Of a DNA stretch of 6,412 nt, positions 5,913 through 6,412 are shown piece after piece. The translations under genes were made by a program, and so were the position numbers. Numbering within the stretch: the first letter of the stretch is position 1; each line of letters begins with the position of its first letter. A model generated the notes under the pieces. That model did no database searches and had not been told where the DNA came from. It was given only the letters and a program-made list of their open reading frames with translations. Origin of the DNA: JBJKRW01 sp046704445 (GTDB taxonomy: Bacteria > Patescibacteriota > Microgenomatia > UBA1406 > GWC2-37-13); contig JBJKRW010000067.1 of NCBI GenBank assembly GCA_046704445.1, forward strand, positions 1-6,412. Reading direction: 5' to 3'.

Positions 5913-6412
5913 ATGATGGAAGATATCGAACAGTATCTTCAACAAATTCGGTCAGAAACGGACGTCTTCACAAAAGCAAAACTTATTCGCCACTTGATAC
6001 GTCAAAAAGGGTATAAACACCACGATATTGCCGTCAAACTGGGCATAAAACCTTCATATTTAAGTCATATTTTGCGTTTGAATCGACTTCCGGATCTGGT
6101 GATCGACGGTTATTATTCTCATCTCATAACCCTCAGCCATCTGTTTATCATCTCCCGCATTAAAGATCAGTCGAAACTTCAGTCAATATACGAACAGGTT
6201 CTGGAACGGAGCCTGACGGTTCTGCAGACAGAGGAACTGGTGCGTGAAGAGCTTTACCATATAAAAACCGAGGGAAGCAGAGTATCCGGCAAAGAAATCG
6301 ATTCGTTTGCCGATGCAATTAGGCGGATAGACGGGGCGATAGGGGTAAAGGTTATGCAGACAAGAATTAAGGCAAAAATAGAAATAGAGATAAAAGGAAG
6401 CATGAAACATAC
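5913..6412 (+). CDS. ParB/KorB-type helix-turn-helix protein lacking the N-terminal ParB domain (3' end beyond window)
   Basis: The 166 visible residues resemble the central DNA-binding domain of ParB/Spo0J/Noc. FTKAKLIRHLIRQKGYKHHDIAVKLGIKPSYLSHILRL (19-55) contains the helix-turn-helix. It is followed by RLPDLVIDGYYSHLITLSHLFIISRI (58-83) and a LERSLTVLQTEELV segment (97-110), matching the ParB pattern of 'LP..V...L..G.IS.GHA..L' and 'GLSVR.TEELV'. The N-terminal ParB nuclease-like/CTPase part, with its GERR box, is absent: translation starts directly before the HTH and rpmA lies immediately upstream. The usual GHAR motif is degenerate (LSHLFII). The tail (about 119-166) is basic and unassigned. 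The gene starts 12 bases after the rpmA stop, in the same frame, without a Shine-Dalgarno site, and ATG codons at 5913 and 5916 are both possible. It is probably translated by coupling. Its function (regulator, nucleoid protein or partition accessory) cannot be decided from the sequence. Confidence 0.85.
   Translation, partial: MMEDIEQYLQQIRSETDVFTKAKLIRHLIRQKGYKHHDIAVKLGIKPSYLSHILRLNRLPDLVIDGYYSHLITLSHLFIISRIKDQSKLQSIYEQVLERSLTVLQTEELVREELYHIKTEGSRVSGKEIDSFADAIRRIDGAIGVKVMQTRIKAKIEIEIKGSMKH

Noticed and set aside
5898..5915. L27-ParB-HTH fusion by stop-codon readthrough (both genes are in one frame, 12 bases apart).
   Set aside because: The TAA stop gives a normal-length L27 and the next gene has its own ATG. 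Nothing suggests recoding.
5813..6016. A + strand open frame spanning the rpmA end and the start of the ParB-like gene.
   Set aside because: It is in a different frame from both well-supported genes and has no recognisable sequence.

Overview
This window is a compact, almost fully coding stretch with every recognisable gene on the + strand. The order is ftsZ, ileS, rodA, rplU, rpmA, then the 5' part of a gene for a stand-alone ParB-type helix-turn-helix protein that runs off the right edge. The standard code (TAA/TAG stops, no in-frame TGA) explains all frames. Several things suggest a member of the Candidate Phyla Radiation (Patescibacteria), perhaps Microgenomates: very short gaps, few Shine-Dalgarno sites, an isoleucyl-tRNA synthetase of the divergent class with GVHH in place of HIGH, an L27 with no cleavable N-terminal extension, and a non-classical gene order. 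This assignment rests on remembered family resemblance, not on a search.

Layout. Bases 1-34 are a short AT-rich leader to ftsZ (35-1171), the cell-division GTPase. A 52-base gap (1172-1223) holds a possible mini-terminator overlapping a strong promoter whose -10 box lies only 8 bases before the ileS ATG. ileS (1224-4190) is followed 2 bases later by rodA (4193-5227), a SEDS-family peptidoglycan polymerase, so these two probably share one mRNA. A 56-base gap (5228-5283) contains a second strong promoter, again with TATAAT exactly 8 bases before the ATG of rplU (5284-5598, ribosomal protein L21). After a 56-base gap with a GC-rich hairpin or repeat comes rpmA (5655-5900, L27). Twelve bases later, in the same frame, the ParB-HTH gene starts (5913 to beyond 6412). 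No gene-free stretch exceeds 60 bases.

How it fits together. The genes serve growth and division: FtsZ builds the division ring, RodA makes sidewall peptidoglycan, and IleRS, L21 and L27 serve translation. The ParB-like protein may be a regulator or a nucleoid-associated protein. The most interesting points are (i) two promoters with identical -10-to-ATG geometry, predicting leaderless mRNAs; (ii) an IleRS in which several class I active-site signatures are altered, including the swapped GXHH form of HIGH; and (iii) an HTH-only ParB relative attached to the L21-L27 operon. No mobile element, CRISPR array, tRNA or rRNA gene was seen.
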